The notes under the pieces: model-generated
What the model was told of the DNA's origin: nothing
Databases searched by the model: none
The model's input: only the letters and a program-made list of their open reading frames with translations
Translations under genes and position numbers: made by a program
In this document: piece after piece, positions 1 through 9,051 of the stretch
How the letters are laid out: each line of letters starts with the position of its first letter
Position numbering within the stretch: position 1 is the first letter of the stretch
NCBI GenBank assembly: GCA_023150475.1
Contig: JAKLKU010000004.1
Span: 62,001-126,000 of the forward strand
Direction: 5' to 3'
Length of the DNA stretch: 64,000 nucleotides
From: Planctomycetota bacterium
GTDB lineage: Bacteria; Planctomycetota; UBA1135; GCA-002686595

Positions 1-664
1 ACCCCGCGACCGCCGCCGCCGCTGCGTTCTCCTGTCCGTCGCGCCGATCCGAGCCGTCGCTGAAACGCACGACGTTCCACACGACGCGCTTCACGCCGGC
101 GAACTCTCGCTCGAGCTCCTTGAACGTCCACGCTTCTTGCGTCGGGCTCTTCCAGCGTTTCGCACGCTCGAGGATCTGTCCGCGCATGTCCGCCGCGCGT
201 CCTTCGAACGGCGAGAGCAGATACGTGGCGTTGCCGAGCTTGGGTTTGCCCGGCGTCGGCACCGGTCCGACTTTGCCGCGCAACAGCTTGAGCACGTCGT
301 CTGCCGACTTCGCCTGGCCGAGCAGGTACGTGTTGAACGGCGGCAGCTTCGTCCAACCCGGCTGTGCGTCGCCACACCACGCGAGTCGCACGTCGCGCCC
401 GCGCGCCAGCGCGTAGCCGACCTCGAAGCCGACGTTGGCGTTCGGGTAGTCCACGAACGCGAGCACCAGGTCGGCGCCTTCCAAACGCGGCCGGACGACG
501 TCGCTCCAGATCTGGCCCGCCGCGCCCTCCGTGAGGCTCGGAACGAAGAACTCGACGTCCTCGGACGTGTTGCGCGCGAGCAACCTCAGCGCGTATTCGA
601 TGTCGCGGATCTGGCTGTCCCAGACCACGAAGACCTTCCGTTTGGCGGCGAGCTTCTCTCTCAT
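1..664 (-). CDS. TIR / nucleoside deoxyribosyltransferase-like protein, C-terminus cut by window edge
   Basis: The reading frame is open from the start at 664 to the left edge, giving 221 residues without a stop. The first 130 residues look like a small Rossmann-type fold of the TIR / nucleoside 2-deoxyribosyltransferase group: a first strand KVFVVWDS, then ADLVLAFVDYPNANVGFEVGYAL, whose acidic residue in the FEVGYAL helix sits where these families keep their catalytic Glu. Proteins of this fold cleave nucleosides or NAD, or bind nucleotides. The rest (PFNTYLLGQAKSADDVLKLL and on) is unassigned. An in-frame ATG at 712 would add 16 residues; 664 is preferred because the first strand follows closely. 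It is divergent from the gene at 827. The fold is inferred from pattern only, and the molecular role is unknown. Confidence 0.7.
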   Translation of the reverse strand, partial: MREKLAAKRKVFVVWDSQIRDIEYALRLLARNTSEDVEFFVPSLTEGAAGQIWSDVVRPRLEGADLVLAFVDYPNANVGFEVGYALARGRDVRLAWCGDAQPGWTKLPPFNTYLLGQAKSADDVLKLLRGKVGPVPTPGKPKLGNATYLLSPFEGRAADMRGQILERAKRWKSPTQEAWTFKELEREFAGVKRVVWNVVRFSDGSDRRDGQENAAAAAVAG

Positions 665-826
665 GCTGCGGCACTGCGACGCTCCCTCCGCGTCGACTCC
701 GCTCGTGATCATAGCGAGGACACGTGACGTCCCGCTCCGCACGCGGGAACTCCGACGCTCGACGCATTGCGCGCTCGACGGACTCGCATGTAGCGTGGCG
801 CGACTTCCCTGCAATCGGAGTTCGCG

Positions 827-2113
827 ATGATGCTGCTCGACGCTTGTCTCGCTCTGTTGGCGCTCGCTGGTCCGCAAGAGACTGCACCCGCCATTCGTGT
901 GCTCGCCACCGTCCTCGACGGATGTGAAGTCAAGCCGGAAACGTTGCGCTTCTCGCCGAACGGTGTCGGCGTCGCGTACGTGGCGATCCGCGGCAAGAAG
1001 CAACACCCGGTGACCGGCAGTCGGCTGGGCGACGACTTCGAAGAGGTCCTCGCGCCCGTGATCGATCCGCTCGGCGAGCACGTTGCGTTCCGCGGAGTCG
1101 ACTACGTGAAACGCGACGAACCTCGTTACACGCTGCTCTTCGACGGCAAGAAGCTCGCGACCGACGCGTGGATCGGTCCCGTCGCTCTCGCGCCGAGCGA
1201 TTCGACACCGGCGTTCTGGCAAGCCGGCAGTTGGCGCAACCAAGCGCTCGGCGTGCGCTTCCCCACCGGCTGCACGTTGAACTTCGGGAAGAAGCGCGTC
1301 TCCAAATGGGAGAAGGCCGATTCGCTGCAAGCGCCGGTGTTCAGCGACGACGGCAAGTTCCTCTACTCGGTCGGTTCGCGGGAAGCGGATTGGGACATCG
1401 CGGTCTACGACCTCGCGGGCAAGGACTCCGTGATGACCGGTTACTACGTCGTCGAGGTCCGCGTTCGGCCCGGAGGCGGCGAACTCGTTGTGTCGAAGCA
1501 GATTTCCTCGAATGCCACCCGCCGCGCGTACCAAACGGCCACGCTCGTCGTCGCCCGCATCCCGACGAGCAACAAGCGCGGCTACGACGGCGTGATCACG
1601 TACGGCGCGAACTACCGGACGGCCGGAGGGCCGATCTACTCGCCGGACGGCAAACACGTCGCGTATCGCGCGTGCCGAGACAAGAAGTTCTGCGTCGCGA
1701 TCGACGCGACGACGCCCGAATGCGTCCACGGCTACGTCGACGAGTTCGTCTTCGATCCGCAGTCGAAGCGCCTCGCGTACTCCGCCGTCGAGGACCACGT
1801 GGTCGAACACGACGACGGAACGCAAGCGGTCGACGACACCATAGAACTCAGCGACGGTCAGTGGTTCGTCTTCATGGACGACGACAAGTCCCCCGTGTTC
1901 GAACGCGCGAGGCTGTTGCGCTGGTCGCCCGACGGTTCGCGCCTCGCGTTCGCCGGCAAACGGAACGGCGAATGGCGCGTCCACGTCGGCGACAAGTCGA
2001 GCGACCCGTTCGACGAGATCGCCGAGATCGCGTGGGGTCTCGACGGCAAGCTCGTGTGGTGCGGCGCACGGCGCGGACGCGAGCTCGTCTGGGCGCCGCT
2101 CGTGATCGAGTGA
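827..2113 (+). CDS. secreted TolB-like (PD40) beta-propeller protein
   Basis: The protein has 428 residues. It begins with a short hydrophobic segment (MMLLDACLALLALAGPQE) consistent with a signal peptide. Several blades carry the PD40/WD40-like signature seen in TolB: FSPNGVGVAYVA, FSDDGKFLYSVGS, YSPDGKHVAYRA and WSPDGSRLAFAGK. The spacing suggests a six- or seven-bladed propeller filling the mature protein, with no extra catalytic domain. Such propellers normally act as periplasmic binding scaffolds. It stands alone, divergent from the TIR-like gene and convergent with the beta-helix gene downstream. The partner or ligand cannot be read from the sequence. Confidence 0.8.
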   Translation: MMLLDACLALLALAGPQETAPAIRVLATVLDGCEVKPETLRFSPNGVGVAYVAIRGKKQHPVTGSRLGDDFEEVLAPVIDPLGEHVAFRGVDYVKRDEPRYTLLFDGKKLATDAWIGPVALAPSDSTPAFWQAGSWRNQALGVRFPTGCTLNFGKKRVSKWEKADSLQAPVFSDDGKFLYSVGSREADWDIAVYDLAGKDSVMTGYYVVEVRVRPGGGELVVSKQISSNATRRAYQTATLVVARIPTSNKRGYDGVITYGANYRTAGGPIYSPDGKHVAYRACRDKKFCVAIDATTPECVHGYVDEFVFDPQSKRLAYSAVEDHVVEHDDGTQAVDDTIELSDGQWFVFMDDDKSPVFERARLLRWSPDGSRLAFAGKRNGEWRVHVGDKSSDPFDEIAEIAWGLDGKLVWCGARRGRELVWAPLVIE

Positions 2114-2126
2114 TGCCGAAAACGAA

Positions 2127-2176
2127 CGAGGCCGGCCGCGCGAGCGGCCAACCTCGTGAGGCGCGCTGCGCAGCGC
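2127..2176. terminator. two GC-rich hairpins between convergent genes
   Basis: Between the stops at 2113 and 2186 lie two stem-loops. The first has arms GGCCGC (2134-2139) and GCGGCC (2144-2149) around a GCGA tetraloop, flanked by an outer CGAGG/CCTCG pairing. The second is the 14-base palindrome at 2163-2176. Neither has a T-tract, so this is a plausible bidirectional terminator rather than a certain one. Confidence 0.45.
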
Positions 2177-2185
2177 CTGCCTGGA

Positions 2186-4183
2186 CTACGGGCAAGTCGT
2201 GAATTGCGCGGCGTCGGTCAGACCGGTGCCCGCGACGGCGCCGGGGTCACGGCTCCAGTACTGCGCGAAGATGTCGTTGCCCGCGCCGATGCCCTTGCTC
2301 GCGAAGTAGGCGGCGGTCCACTGGAACGAGTACGTCCCGGTGCAATCGTTGCCGCTCGCGCTACCGCCGCTCGACTGCACCGGCGTGCGGGTCACTGCCG
2401 GCGCGACGCAGAGCGTGCCGCCTTGGAACGACGCCGCGAACGGGGCGAAGCCGAAGAAGAGCAAGCCGAGGCGTTGATTGCGCACGTTGCTCGCACTGAC
2501 GATCAGCTGACCGCCGGTGACGCTCGGACTCGCCGAGTTGAAGGCGATCGCCGGAACGCAGCCGAGGCTGTTGGTCTTCGCCTTGCAGTAGATCAGCTTC
2601 GCGCCACAGTTCGCTTGCCCGAACGGGAACGCGCCGAGATCGGGCAGCGAGCCGTTCGGGTCCGGCGCACTCGCCGGATCGCCGGCGTCGATGCACGGCG
2701 ACGAGACGAGCAAGTGGAAATCGCCGCCGCCCTGGGAAACGAACTGCGGAACAGCGGAGAAGTTGCCCACGCCTGCGGCGCCGGACTCCGTGTCGCAGTA
2801 GGTGACGGTGTTCGTGCCGGACACTTCGCTCGCGAGCGGCAGGTTGCCCCAAGAGATCGAGTTGGTGACGATCGAATTCGCGAACGATGCTCCGAGGCTG
2901 CCGCTCGATGCGTCCGCGGTGTTGGCGACGAGCGTGCACCGCTCGAGCATTGCACCGAACGCGCCACCGCCTTGACCGTTGCTCGACGGTCCGCTGATCG
3001 AGTGATTCGCGTGGAACACCGAAGAGCGCGCGCTTCCGCCGTGCAATCCGCCGCCGGAGCCCGTGCCGGCTTGCAAGCTCTGAGCCGTGTTGTCGAGGAG
3101 CTCGCACTCGACGAGCTCCACCGTGCCCCCCGTGACGAAGGCACCACCACCGTCGGACGCGGAATTGCCGTCGAACGTCGAGCGGAGCACCATCCCCGTC
3201 GCGTTCTCGAGGTACGCGCCGCCGCCGCGGTGATCGTTGTCGGCGACGTTGGCCGCGAACGTGCTGTCGACGATCGCGAGCCGCGATCCATGGGCCGAGA
3301 GACCGGCGCCACGTCCGCCGTCGTGGGCGAAGTTCCCGTCAACCGTCAAGAAACGACTTGTCAGCACGCCGCCAATCGCCGCGATCGCGCCGCCGTCGCC
3401 GTACGTCGTGTCATTGTTCGAGACGCTTACGCTGTCGAGCGTCGCACCGCACTGCTGCAGCACCATCCCACCACCGTCGTTGGTCGCCGAGTTGTCGTGC
3501 ACGACGAAGCCCTGAGCCCAGAGCGTGCCGCCGTTCGCGTACCACGCACCGCCCGAATCACCAGCGACGTTGCCCCACCATTCGCCGACGATGATCTTGA
3601 CCGTCGAATCCTCGAAATAGGCGCCAGCGCCGTTGCCGTTCACCAGGTTTTGGCGGACGAAGCAACCCTGAATGTCGATCTGACTCGAGCGGGCGTAGAT
3701 CCCGGAGCCGTTGTCCACGACGCCGCTGCCACACTGCAGGACGTGGCAGCTACTCAGGATCAGTCTCGAGCCGTCGACGAACAGCCCGCCGCCGCAAAGC
3801 GACGAACCAACGAGCTCGCCGCCGCCACCTGTGAGGACGACGTCCTTCAGGACGGTGCCAGCGCCTTCGCCGCTCGCGATTCGCACGGTGGGCGCAGTCG
3901 GCGCGCCGGAGATCGTGGTGAGCAGATACTCGCCGTCGATGCCGATCGACTTGCCGTGGTAGTCGATGTTCTCGAAGTAGGTCCCCATGGCGACGCTCAG
4001 CAAGTCGCCGGAGAGCGTGGTCGGCCGATCGATCGCGTACTGGATGCTCGTGTACGGGTTCGCGAACGTGCCCGTTCCGGGGGGAGTTCCATTGACGTCG
4101 ACGTACCACGTCGCCTGGGCAAGGAGCGGTACGGAGAGAGACGTCAACGCGACGATCGTGCGCAGCAATGAACCGCAGAGCAT
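2186..4183 (-). CDS. secreted right-handed parallel beta-helix protein with lineage-type C-terminal domain
   Basis: The start at 4183 is fixed by a GGAGGT sequence seven bases upstream and by a signal peptide (MLCGSLLRTIVALTSLSVPLLAQA) directly after it, giving 665 residues. After the signal comes a DUF1565-like opening (WYVDVNGTPPGTGTFANPYTSIQYAI), then many Gly/Asn-rich turns of a polymorphic-outer-membrane-protein-like parallel beta-helix (for example GGGLFVDGSRL, GGGAYLENATG). From about residue 525 it ends in a Cys-containing domain with YCKAKTNSLGC, SFQGGTLCV and QYWSRDP motifs, shared with the proteins at 22607 and 27015. It is expected at the cell surface or outside. The substrate is unknown. 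Confidence 0.85.
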   Translation of the reverse strand: MLCGSLLRTIVALTSLSVPLLAQATWYVDVNGTPPGTGTFANPYTSIQYAIDRPTTLSGDLLSVAMGTYFENIDYHGKSIGIDGEYLLTTISGAPTAPTVRIASGEGAGTVLKDVVLTGGGGELVGSSLCGGGLFVDGSRLILSSCHVLQCGSGVVDNGSGIYARSSQIDIQGCFVRQNLVNGNGAGAYFEDSTVKIIVGEWWGNVAGDSGGAWYANGGTLWAQGFVVHDNSATNDGGGMVLQQCGATLDSVSVSNNDTTYGDGGAIAAIGGVLTSRFLTVDGNFAHDGGRGAGLSAHGSRLAIVDSTFAANVADNDHRGGGAYLENATGMVLRSTFDGNSASDGGGAFVTGGTVELVECELLDNTAQSLQAGTGSGGGLHGGSARSSVFHANHSISGPSSNGQGGGAFGAMLERCTLVANTADASSGSLGASFANSIVTNSISWGNLPLASEVSGTNTVTYCDTESGAAGVGNFSAVPQFVSQGGGDFHLLVSSPCIDAGDPASAPDPNGSLPDLGAFPFGQANCGAKLIYCKAKTNSLGCVPAIAFNSASPSVTGGQLIVSASNVRNQRLGLLFFGFAPFAASFQGGTLCVAPAVTRTPVQSSGGSASGNDCTGTYSFQWTAAYFASKGIGAGNDIFAQYWSRDPGAVAGTGLTDAAQFTTCP

Positions 4184-4428
4184 GTGACCTCCGGGATTCG
4201 TCGGTGGGAGAACCGCTACATCCGCTCGAGCGCTTTCCTCGGTTTCGATTATGCGGGGATCTCGTGATCCGGCGAGGCCCATACCCGCCAGACCCGCGCG
4301 GACCGCAATCGCCACGTCGACGTGCGAGGGCGAACCGGTGACGGCGTGCGCGAGGTGCTCATGGGCTTGGTGGCTTGCACCGAAGTGCCACCTGCCAGCG
4401 ATCGGGCGTTCGCCCGCGCGCCGGGTGG

Positions 4429-5748
4429 TCACGCCCGGCCGGACGAAGTCCGTTCGCTCGCGAAGTCGACGCGGCGGCCGCCGCCGGATTTCGCGCGGTA
4501 CATCGATTTGTCCGCGCGGCGCATCAGTGTGTCGGGCTCGTCGCCGTCCTGCGGGTAGAGCGCGACGCCGATGCTCGCGCCGGCGTCGAGCGAGCGACCG
4601 TCGACGACGATCGGCGTCGAAAGCGCGTCGAGGACCTTGCGCGAAACGTGTTGCGCGTCGCGTTGGTCGGCGAGTCCGGGGAGCAGGATCACGAACTCGT
4701 CCCCGCCGAGGCGGGCGATCGTGTCGCCGGCGCGCAGCGCGCCCCGCAGCCGTTCCGCGATCGCCTTCAGGTACTCGTCGCCGACGTGGTGGCCGAAGCG
4801 GTCGTTGACTTGCTTGAAGCCGTCGAGGTCGACGTAACACACGGCGAGCGATTCTCGATTGCGCCGCGCGTGCGCGAGCTCGAGCGACAGACGGTCCGCG
4901 AGCGACACGCGGTTCGGCAGACCCGTCAGCGTGTCACGGTAGGCCATCCGCGCCATCGCTTCTTCGTGCTCCTTCTGCACGGTGACGTCGCGGAAGACGA
5001 GGACGTGCCCGTGGAAGGATCCGTCGCTCGCGCGGATCACGGACCGCGTCTGCGCGATCGGGATGCGCCGACCGGAACGCGCGACCAACGTGCCGTCGAC
5101 CGACGCGACTTCGCGCTTCTTCGAGAGCTCGACGATCGGTGGCCTCGGCGCGCGTTCGTCGACGACGATCAACACTTGATCGAGCGGCTTGCCGATCACG
5201 TCGCGTTCGACCACGCCGGTCATCTGCTCGGCGATCGGGTTCATGAAGCTCACGCGCCCCTGCACGTCGGTCGCGATCACGCCTTCGGCGATCGACTCGA
5301 GGGTCGTCATCACCGCCTCGCGCGTGTCGAAGAGCTTGCGTTCGACGCGCAGACGCCAGACGGCGAGCAACGTGACGATGCCGATGTTGAAGACCGCCGC
5401 GGCGCGGTTGATGTTCAGGTAGAACGCGGAGTTCGGGTCCGGCAGCTCGAGCAAGCGCGTCGGATTGTTCGGGTCGATGACGACCTCCGGACCGCTCGAG
5501 TGCACGCCGATCGCCGCGAGGATCGCGCTCGCGATCGCGACGCCGATCGTCGCGCGCAGGCTGCCGAGCCACATCGAGATCAGGATCGGCACCGCGTACA
5601 GCGCGGACAGCGCGAGCAAGTTGGGCTCGAAGTAGTCGACCGCGAAGATCGCGACGACGAGCGCGGCAACCGCGGGCGCGAGGATACGCGCGTTGACGGG
5701 GAACGGCGTATCGACCCAACGGCGCGCACCGGCCATGGCCGTAGGCAT
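4429..5748 (-). CDS. membrane-bound PAS-GGDEF diguanylate cyclase
   Basis: This gene makes cyclic di-GMP from two GTP. About four hydrophobic segments occupy residues 15-140 (for example ILAPAVAALVVAIFAV and ALYAVPILISMWL). A PAS domain follows (LESIAEGVIATDVQGRVSFMN), then a GGDEF domain with an intact RLGGDEF active loop. An RAGD inhibitory I-site sits exactly five residues before GGDEF, so product inhibition is likely. No EAL domain is present. The ATG at 5748 has GGGAAG upstream; an ATG at 5736 and one at 5820 are alternatives, and the last would run into the promoter zone of the divergent gene at 5890. The signal sensed is unknown. Confidence 0.9.
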   Translation of the reverse strand: MPTAMAGARRWVDTPFPVNARILAPAVAALVVAIFAVDYFEPNLLALSALYAVPILISMWLGSLRATIGVAIASAILAAIGVHSSGPEVVIDPNNPTRLLELPDPNSAFYLNINRAAAVFNIGIVTLLAVWRLRVERKLFDTREAVMTTLESIAEGVIATDVQGRVSFMNPIAEQMTGVVERDVIGKPLDQVLIVVDERAPRPPIVELSKKREVASVDGTLVARSGRRIPIAQTRSVIRASDGSFHGHVLVFRDVTVQKEHEEAMARMAYRDTLTGLPNRVSLADRLSLELAHARRNRESLAVCYVDLDGFKQVNDRFGHHVGDEYLKAIAERLRGALRAGDTIARLGGDEFVILLPGLADQRDAQHVSRKVLDALSTPIVVDGRSLDAGASIGVALYPQDGDEPDTLMRRADKSMYRAKSGGGRRVDFASERTSSGRA

Positions 5749-5889
5749 AGCTTCCCGCCGCGACGATTCCAGGCCCCGCCTGGCCGAAGACTTCGCCCCC
5801 GCCTGGGGCGAACGGAGCATGCGGATCGAAATGACGGCTCGGTATAGTGTCCGCTTTCCTCAGCGGCGTCCGAACTCCGCGAGCACCCC

Positions 5890-8220
5890 ATGCAGACGCT
5901 CACCAAGCCCTCCGCCGATTCGATGCAAGCCACCTACCGTCATTGGGAGAAGACCGGAGACCTGATCGACCAGTGCATCGACTTGATGCTCAACCTGCGT
6001 CAGTCCGGCCACCCTGGCGGTTCGCGATCGAAGGTCCAAATGCTCGTCGCGACGACCCTCTCCGGAGCGATGCGTTGGGACATCCGCCGGCCCGAACATC
6101 CGTTCGGTGACCGGTTCGTGCTCGTCGCCGGCCACTGCTGCCCGCTCGTGTACGGCATGCTCGCCGTCTACAACGAGGCGCTGCGCCTGCGTTACGAGAA
6201 GACGCGCGACTCGCGCTTCCTCGTGCCGAACGCGAAGGAGCGACAGCTCGTGTGGCAGGACCTGCTCTGGCTGCGCCACAACGGTCAGTTGCCGGGCCAC
6301 GCGGAGATGGAGGGCAAGACGCTCTTCTTCAAGTTCAACACCGGTCCGTCCGGCCACGGCGCGCCGGCGGCGCTCGGCGAAGCGATGGCGTTGAAACACG
6401 CAGGCGCGACCGGAGTGAAGGTCTTCGCGATGGAAGGCGAAGGCGGGCACACCGCAGGCGTCCACCACGAAGTGAAGAACTCCGCGTGGGGCCTCGGGCT
6501 CGACAACCTCGTCTATCTCTTCGACTGGAACGATCACGGCATCGACCCGCGCGCGCACAGCGAAGTGGTCCACGGCCATCCGCTCGATTGGTTCGAAGGC
6601 TACGGCTGGCGCGTCGCCGGCACGGAACGCGGCGACGATTACGCCGAGCTCGTCCACGCGCTCGAGAAGATCGCGCTCGATCCCGACCCCGCCGGCCGGC
6701 CGGGCGTCGTCTGGGCGAAGACGCGCAAGGGCCGCGGTTACCACAAGTTCGACGCGGCGTCGCACGGCTCGCCGCACAAGCGCAACAGCGAGCCCTTCTG
6801 GAAGTGCCGCGACGACTTCCAGAAGAAGTACGGCGTCCAATTCGCCGGCTTCGGCGACGCGAACGATCCGGGCGAAGACGGGTGCCGCGAGCAGACGCGC
6901 GGTTGGCTCGAAACGGTGTTCTCCGTGTTGAAGAGCGACTGGGCGCTCGTCGAGTACCTCTCCGATCGATTGATCGAGCTCGGCGAATCGCTGCCGCAGC
7001 ATCCGGTCGGCTTCAAACTCGGCGCGGGCCTGAACCTCGCGCACGATCGTTCGTGGCTCGCGCTCGACAAGCTCCCGAGCGAGCTCTTCGTCGCTCCCGG
7101 CACCAAGGCGCCGAACCGCGAAGGCTTCGCGCGTTTCGGTGCGTGGGTCAACGGGCTCGCGCGCGAGCGCATGGGCAGGCCGCTGGTGCTCGCGTGCTCC
7201 GCGGACCTCGCGGAATCGACCAGCCTCGCGGGTTTCGCGAAGGACTGGAACTCGACCAAGGGTTTCGGCTGGTACGAGCGCGCGAAGAACCCGTCGGGTT
7301 CGCTCCTGCCGCAGCAGATCACCGAGTTCGCGAACTCCGGCCTGGTCGCCGGCCTCGCAGTGACGAACATGTCGGCGAAGCCCGAGGAGGAGTTCCTGGG
7401 CTACTGGGGCGCGTGTTCGACGTACGGTTCGTTCTCGTACCTCAAGTACGGAATGATGCGCCTGCTCTCGCAGCTCGCGCAGGATTCGAATCTCGCGCTC
7501 GGCAAGGTCATCTGGGTGGTCGGTCACTCCGGCCCCGAGACCGCCGAGGACAGCCGCACGCACTTCGGCATCTTCGCGCCGGGTGTCACGCAGCTCTTCC
7601 CCGACGCGCACGTGATCAACCTGCACCCGTGGGAGCACAACGAAGTCGCGCCGATGCTCGCGGCCGCGCTTTCCGGCGACGAGCCGATCGTCGCGATCCA
7701 CCTGACGCGCCCGCCGGTGACGATCCCGGATCGCAAGGCGCTCGGCGTCGCGTCGCACCTCGACGCGGCGAAGGGCTGCTACGTGATCCGCGACTTCGAT
7801 CCCAAGCGGCCGAAGGAAGGCACGATCCTGGTGCAAGGCACGAGCACGACCGAATCGGTGTTCGCGCTCCTGCCGCGTTTGCTGAAGGGCGAAGGTCCGA
7901 ACGTGAAGCTGCTCGCGGCGACGTCGTGGGAGCTCTTCCAGAAGCAACCGCAGAGCTATCGCGACGCGATCCTGCCGTGGAGCGAGTGGCTCGACTCGAC
8001 CGTGATCACGAACGGCGCGCGCCGGCTGATGCACGATTGGCTGCCCCACAAGATCGCCGAGGAGTACGCGATGTCGAGCGACTGGGACGACCGTTGGCGC
8101 ACCGGCGGCAACGTCGAGGAGCTCAAAGTCGAAGCCAAGATCGACCCGGCGTCGCTGTGGGCCGGCATCGAGCGCTTCGCGAAGGAACGCAAGCAGCGTC
8201 TCGCGCGGCTTTCGGTCTGA
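5890..8220 (+). CDS. transketolase-family enzyme, long divergent form
   Basis: The product has 776 residues against about 660 for classical transketolase. N-terminal thiamine-diphosphate features are visible: SGHPGGSRSKVQM near residue 40, a GPSGHGAPAALGEAMALK segment, and FAMEGEGGHTAG followed by an Asn in VKNSAWGLGLDNLVYLFDWND. The usual GDG of the cofactor motif is here GEG. The middle and C-terminal thirds carry the pyrimidine-binding and transketolase C domains (MRLLSQLA, WVVGHSGPETAEDSRTHFGIF). The expected role is two-carbon ketol transfer in the pentose phosphate network, but the altered motif leaves substrate choice open. It is a single gene divergent from the cyclase. Confidence 0.85.
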   Translation: MQTLTKPSADSMQATYRHWEKTGDLIDQCIDLMLNLRQSGHPGGSRSKVQMLVATTLSGAMRWDIRRPEHPFGDRFVLVAGHCCPLVYGMLAVYNEALRLRYEKTRDSRFLVPNAKERQLVWQDLLWLRHNGQLPGHAEMEGKTLFFKFNTGPSGHGAPAALGEAMALKHAGATGVKVFAMEGEGGHTAGVHHEVKNSAWGLGLDNLVYLFDWNDHGIDPRAHSEVVHGHPLDWFEGYGWRVAGTERGDDYAELVHALEKIALDPDPAGRPGVVWAKTRKGRGYHKFDAASHGSPHKRNSEPFWKCRDDFQKKYGVQFAGFGDANDPGEDGCREQTRGWLETVFSVLKSDWALVEYLSDRLIELGESLPQHPVGFKLGAGLNLAHDRSWLALDKLPSELFVAPGTKAPNREGFARFGAWVNGLARERMGRPLVLACSADLAESTSLAGFAKDWNSTKGFGWYERAKNPSGSLLPQQITEFANSGLVAGLAVTNMSAKPEEEFLGYWGACSTYGSFSYLKYGMMRLLSQLAQDSNLALGKVIWVVGHSGPETAEDSRTHFGIFAPGVTQLFPDAHVINLHPWEHNEVAPMLAAALSGDEPIVAIHLTRPPVTIPDRKALGVASHLDAAKGCYVIRDFDPKRPKEGTILVQGTSTTESVFALLPRLLKGEGPNVKLLAATSWELFQKQPQSYRDAILPWSEWLDSTVITNGARRLMHDWLPHKIAEEYAMSSDWDDRWRTGGNVEELKVEAKIDPASLWAGIERFAKERKQRLARLSV

Positions 8221-8466
8221 CGCGGCGAAGCGTGCGGCCGTGACCGCGCGGGCTGACACGGTTCGGAAGCCTCGGTGCGCTCACGCCCGAGGCTCTCCGA
8301 ACTCGAGCGAGCCGTCGCAACGGATGGCCTGACGCCGGCGCTTCGCGTCCAGGGCTCGCGGTCCGTCGAGTCGGACGCTCGGTCGCCGCGCGCGCACGCG
8401 AGCGGCCGCCTCGTTCCTCTCCCCGCGGAACCCGAAGAACCTCGCGCGGCAGGGTACAACGGTGCC

Positions 8467-9048
8467 GTGGAGCCCAAGCGCACGACGATCGACGTCCTGC
8501 TCGACGAGCGCCGAGCCGCCGGCGAGCGCATCGAGTTGCTCTTGCCGGAGCTCTACGCCGAATTGCGCCAGGCGGCGCAAGCCTGCCTGCGCGGCGAACG
8601 CGCGGGACACACTCTCGACGCGACGGCGCTCGTGCACGAGGCGTACCTGCGACTCGTCGGACCGCGCGAGCTGCCGTGGGCGAACCGCGCGCACTTCTTC
8701 GCCGCGGCCGCGCAAGCGATGCGGCGCATCCTCGTCGACCACGCGCGAGCCAAGGCCGCGGCACGCCGCGGCGGCGCGGAGGCGAAACGCGCGGCGATCG
8801 AGCTCACCACGCTGCCCGATCCGGACTCCGAGGAGCAATCGGCCGGGTTCCTGTTGCTCGATGCGGCGCTCGCGAAGCTCGAAAGCGTCGACGCGGAGGC
8901 CGCGGCGGTCGTGCGCTTGCGCTACTTCGCGGGACTGAGCGTCGAAGAGACCGCGGCCGCGCTCGAGAGCTCGCCGGCGACCGTCAAGCGGAACTGGACG
9001 TTCGCTCGCGGTTGGCTGAAGGACGCGATCGAGAACGACGCGTCGTGA
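8467..9048 (+). CDS. ECF sigma factor of the planctomycete Sigma70_ECF type
   Basis: This protein directs RNA polymerase to its own promoter set. The GTG at 8467 gives 193 residues, the usual length of this family; the open frame extends further upstream but the extension is low-complexity. Region 2 is seen in LLPELYAELRQAAQ and LVHEAYLRLV, followed by the characteristic RAHFFAAAAQAMRRILVDHARAK. Region 4 is a helix-turn-helix (LSVEETAAALESSPATVKRNW). No anti-sigma gene adjoins it. Instead a Ser/Thr kinase lies 700 bases downstream on the same strand, as in known planctomycete sigma/kinase pairs. The gene meets the NTF2-like gene tail to tail with three bases between the stops. Confidence 0.9.
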   Translation: MEPKRTTIDVLLDERRAAGERIELLLPELYAELRQAAQACLRGERAGHTLDATALVHEAYLRLVGPRELPWANRAHFFAAAAQAMRRILVDHARAKAAARRGGAEAKRAAIELTTLPDPDSEEQSAGFLLLDAALAKLESVDAEAAAVVRLRYFAGLSVEETAAALESSPATVKRNWTFARGWLKDAIENDAS

Positions 9049-9051
9049 GGG

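Noticed and set aside
5860..8259. Very long open frames antisense to real genes (for example 799 codons opposite the transketolase, 954 codons over 33698-36562)
   Set aside because: High GC removes stops from opposite frames. Their proteins are Arg/Ala/Val-rich without domains, and the sense frames have clear families.
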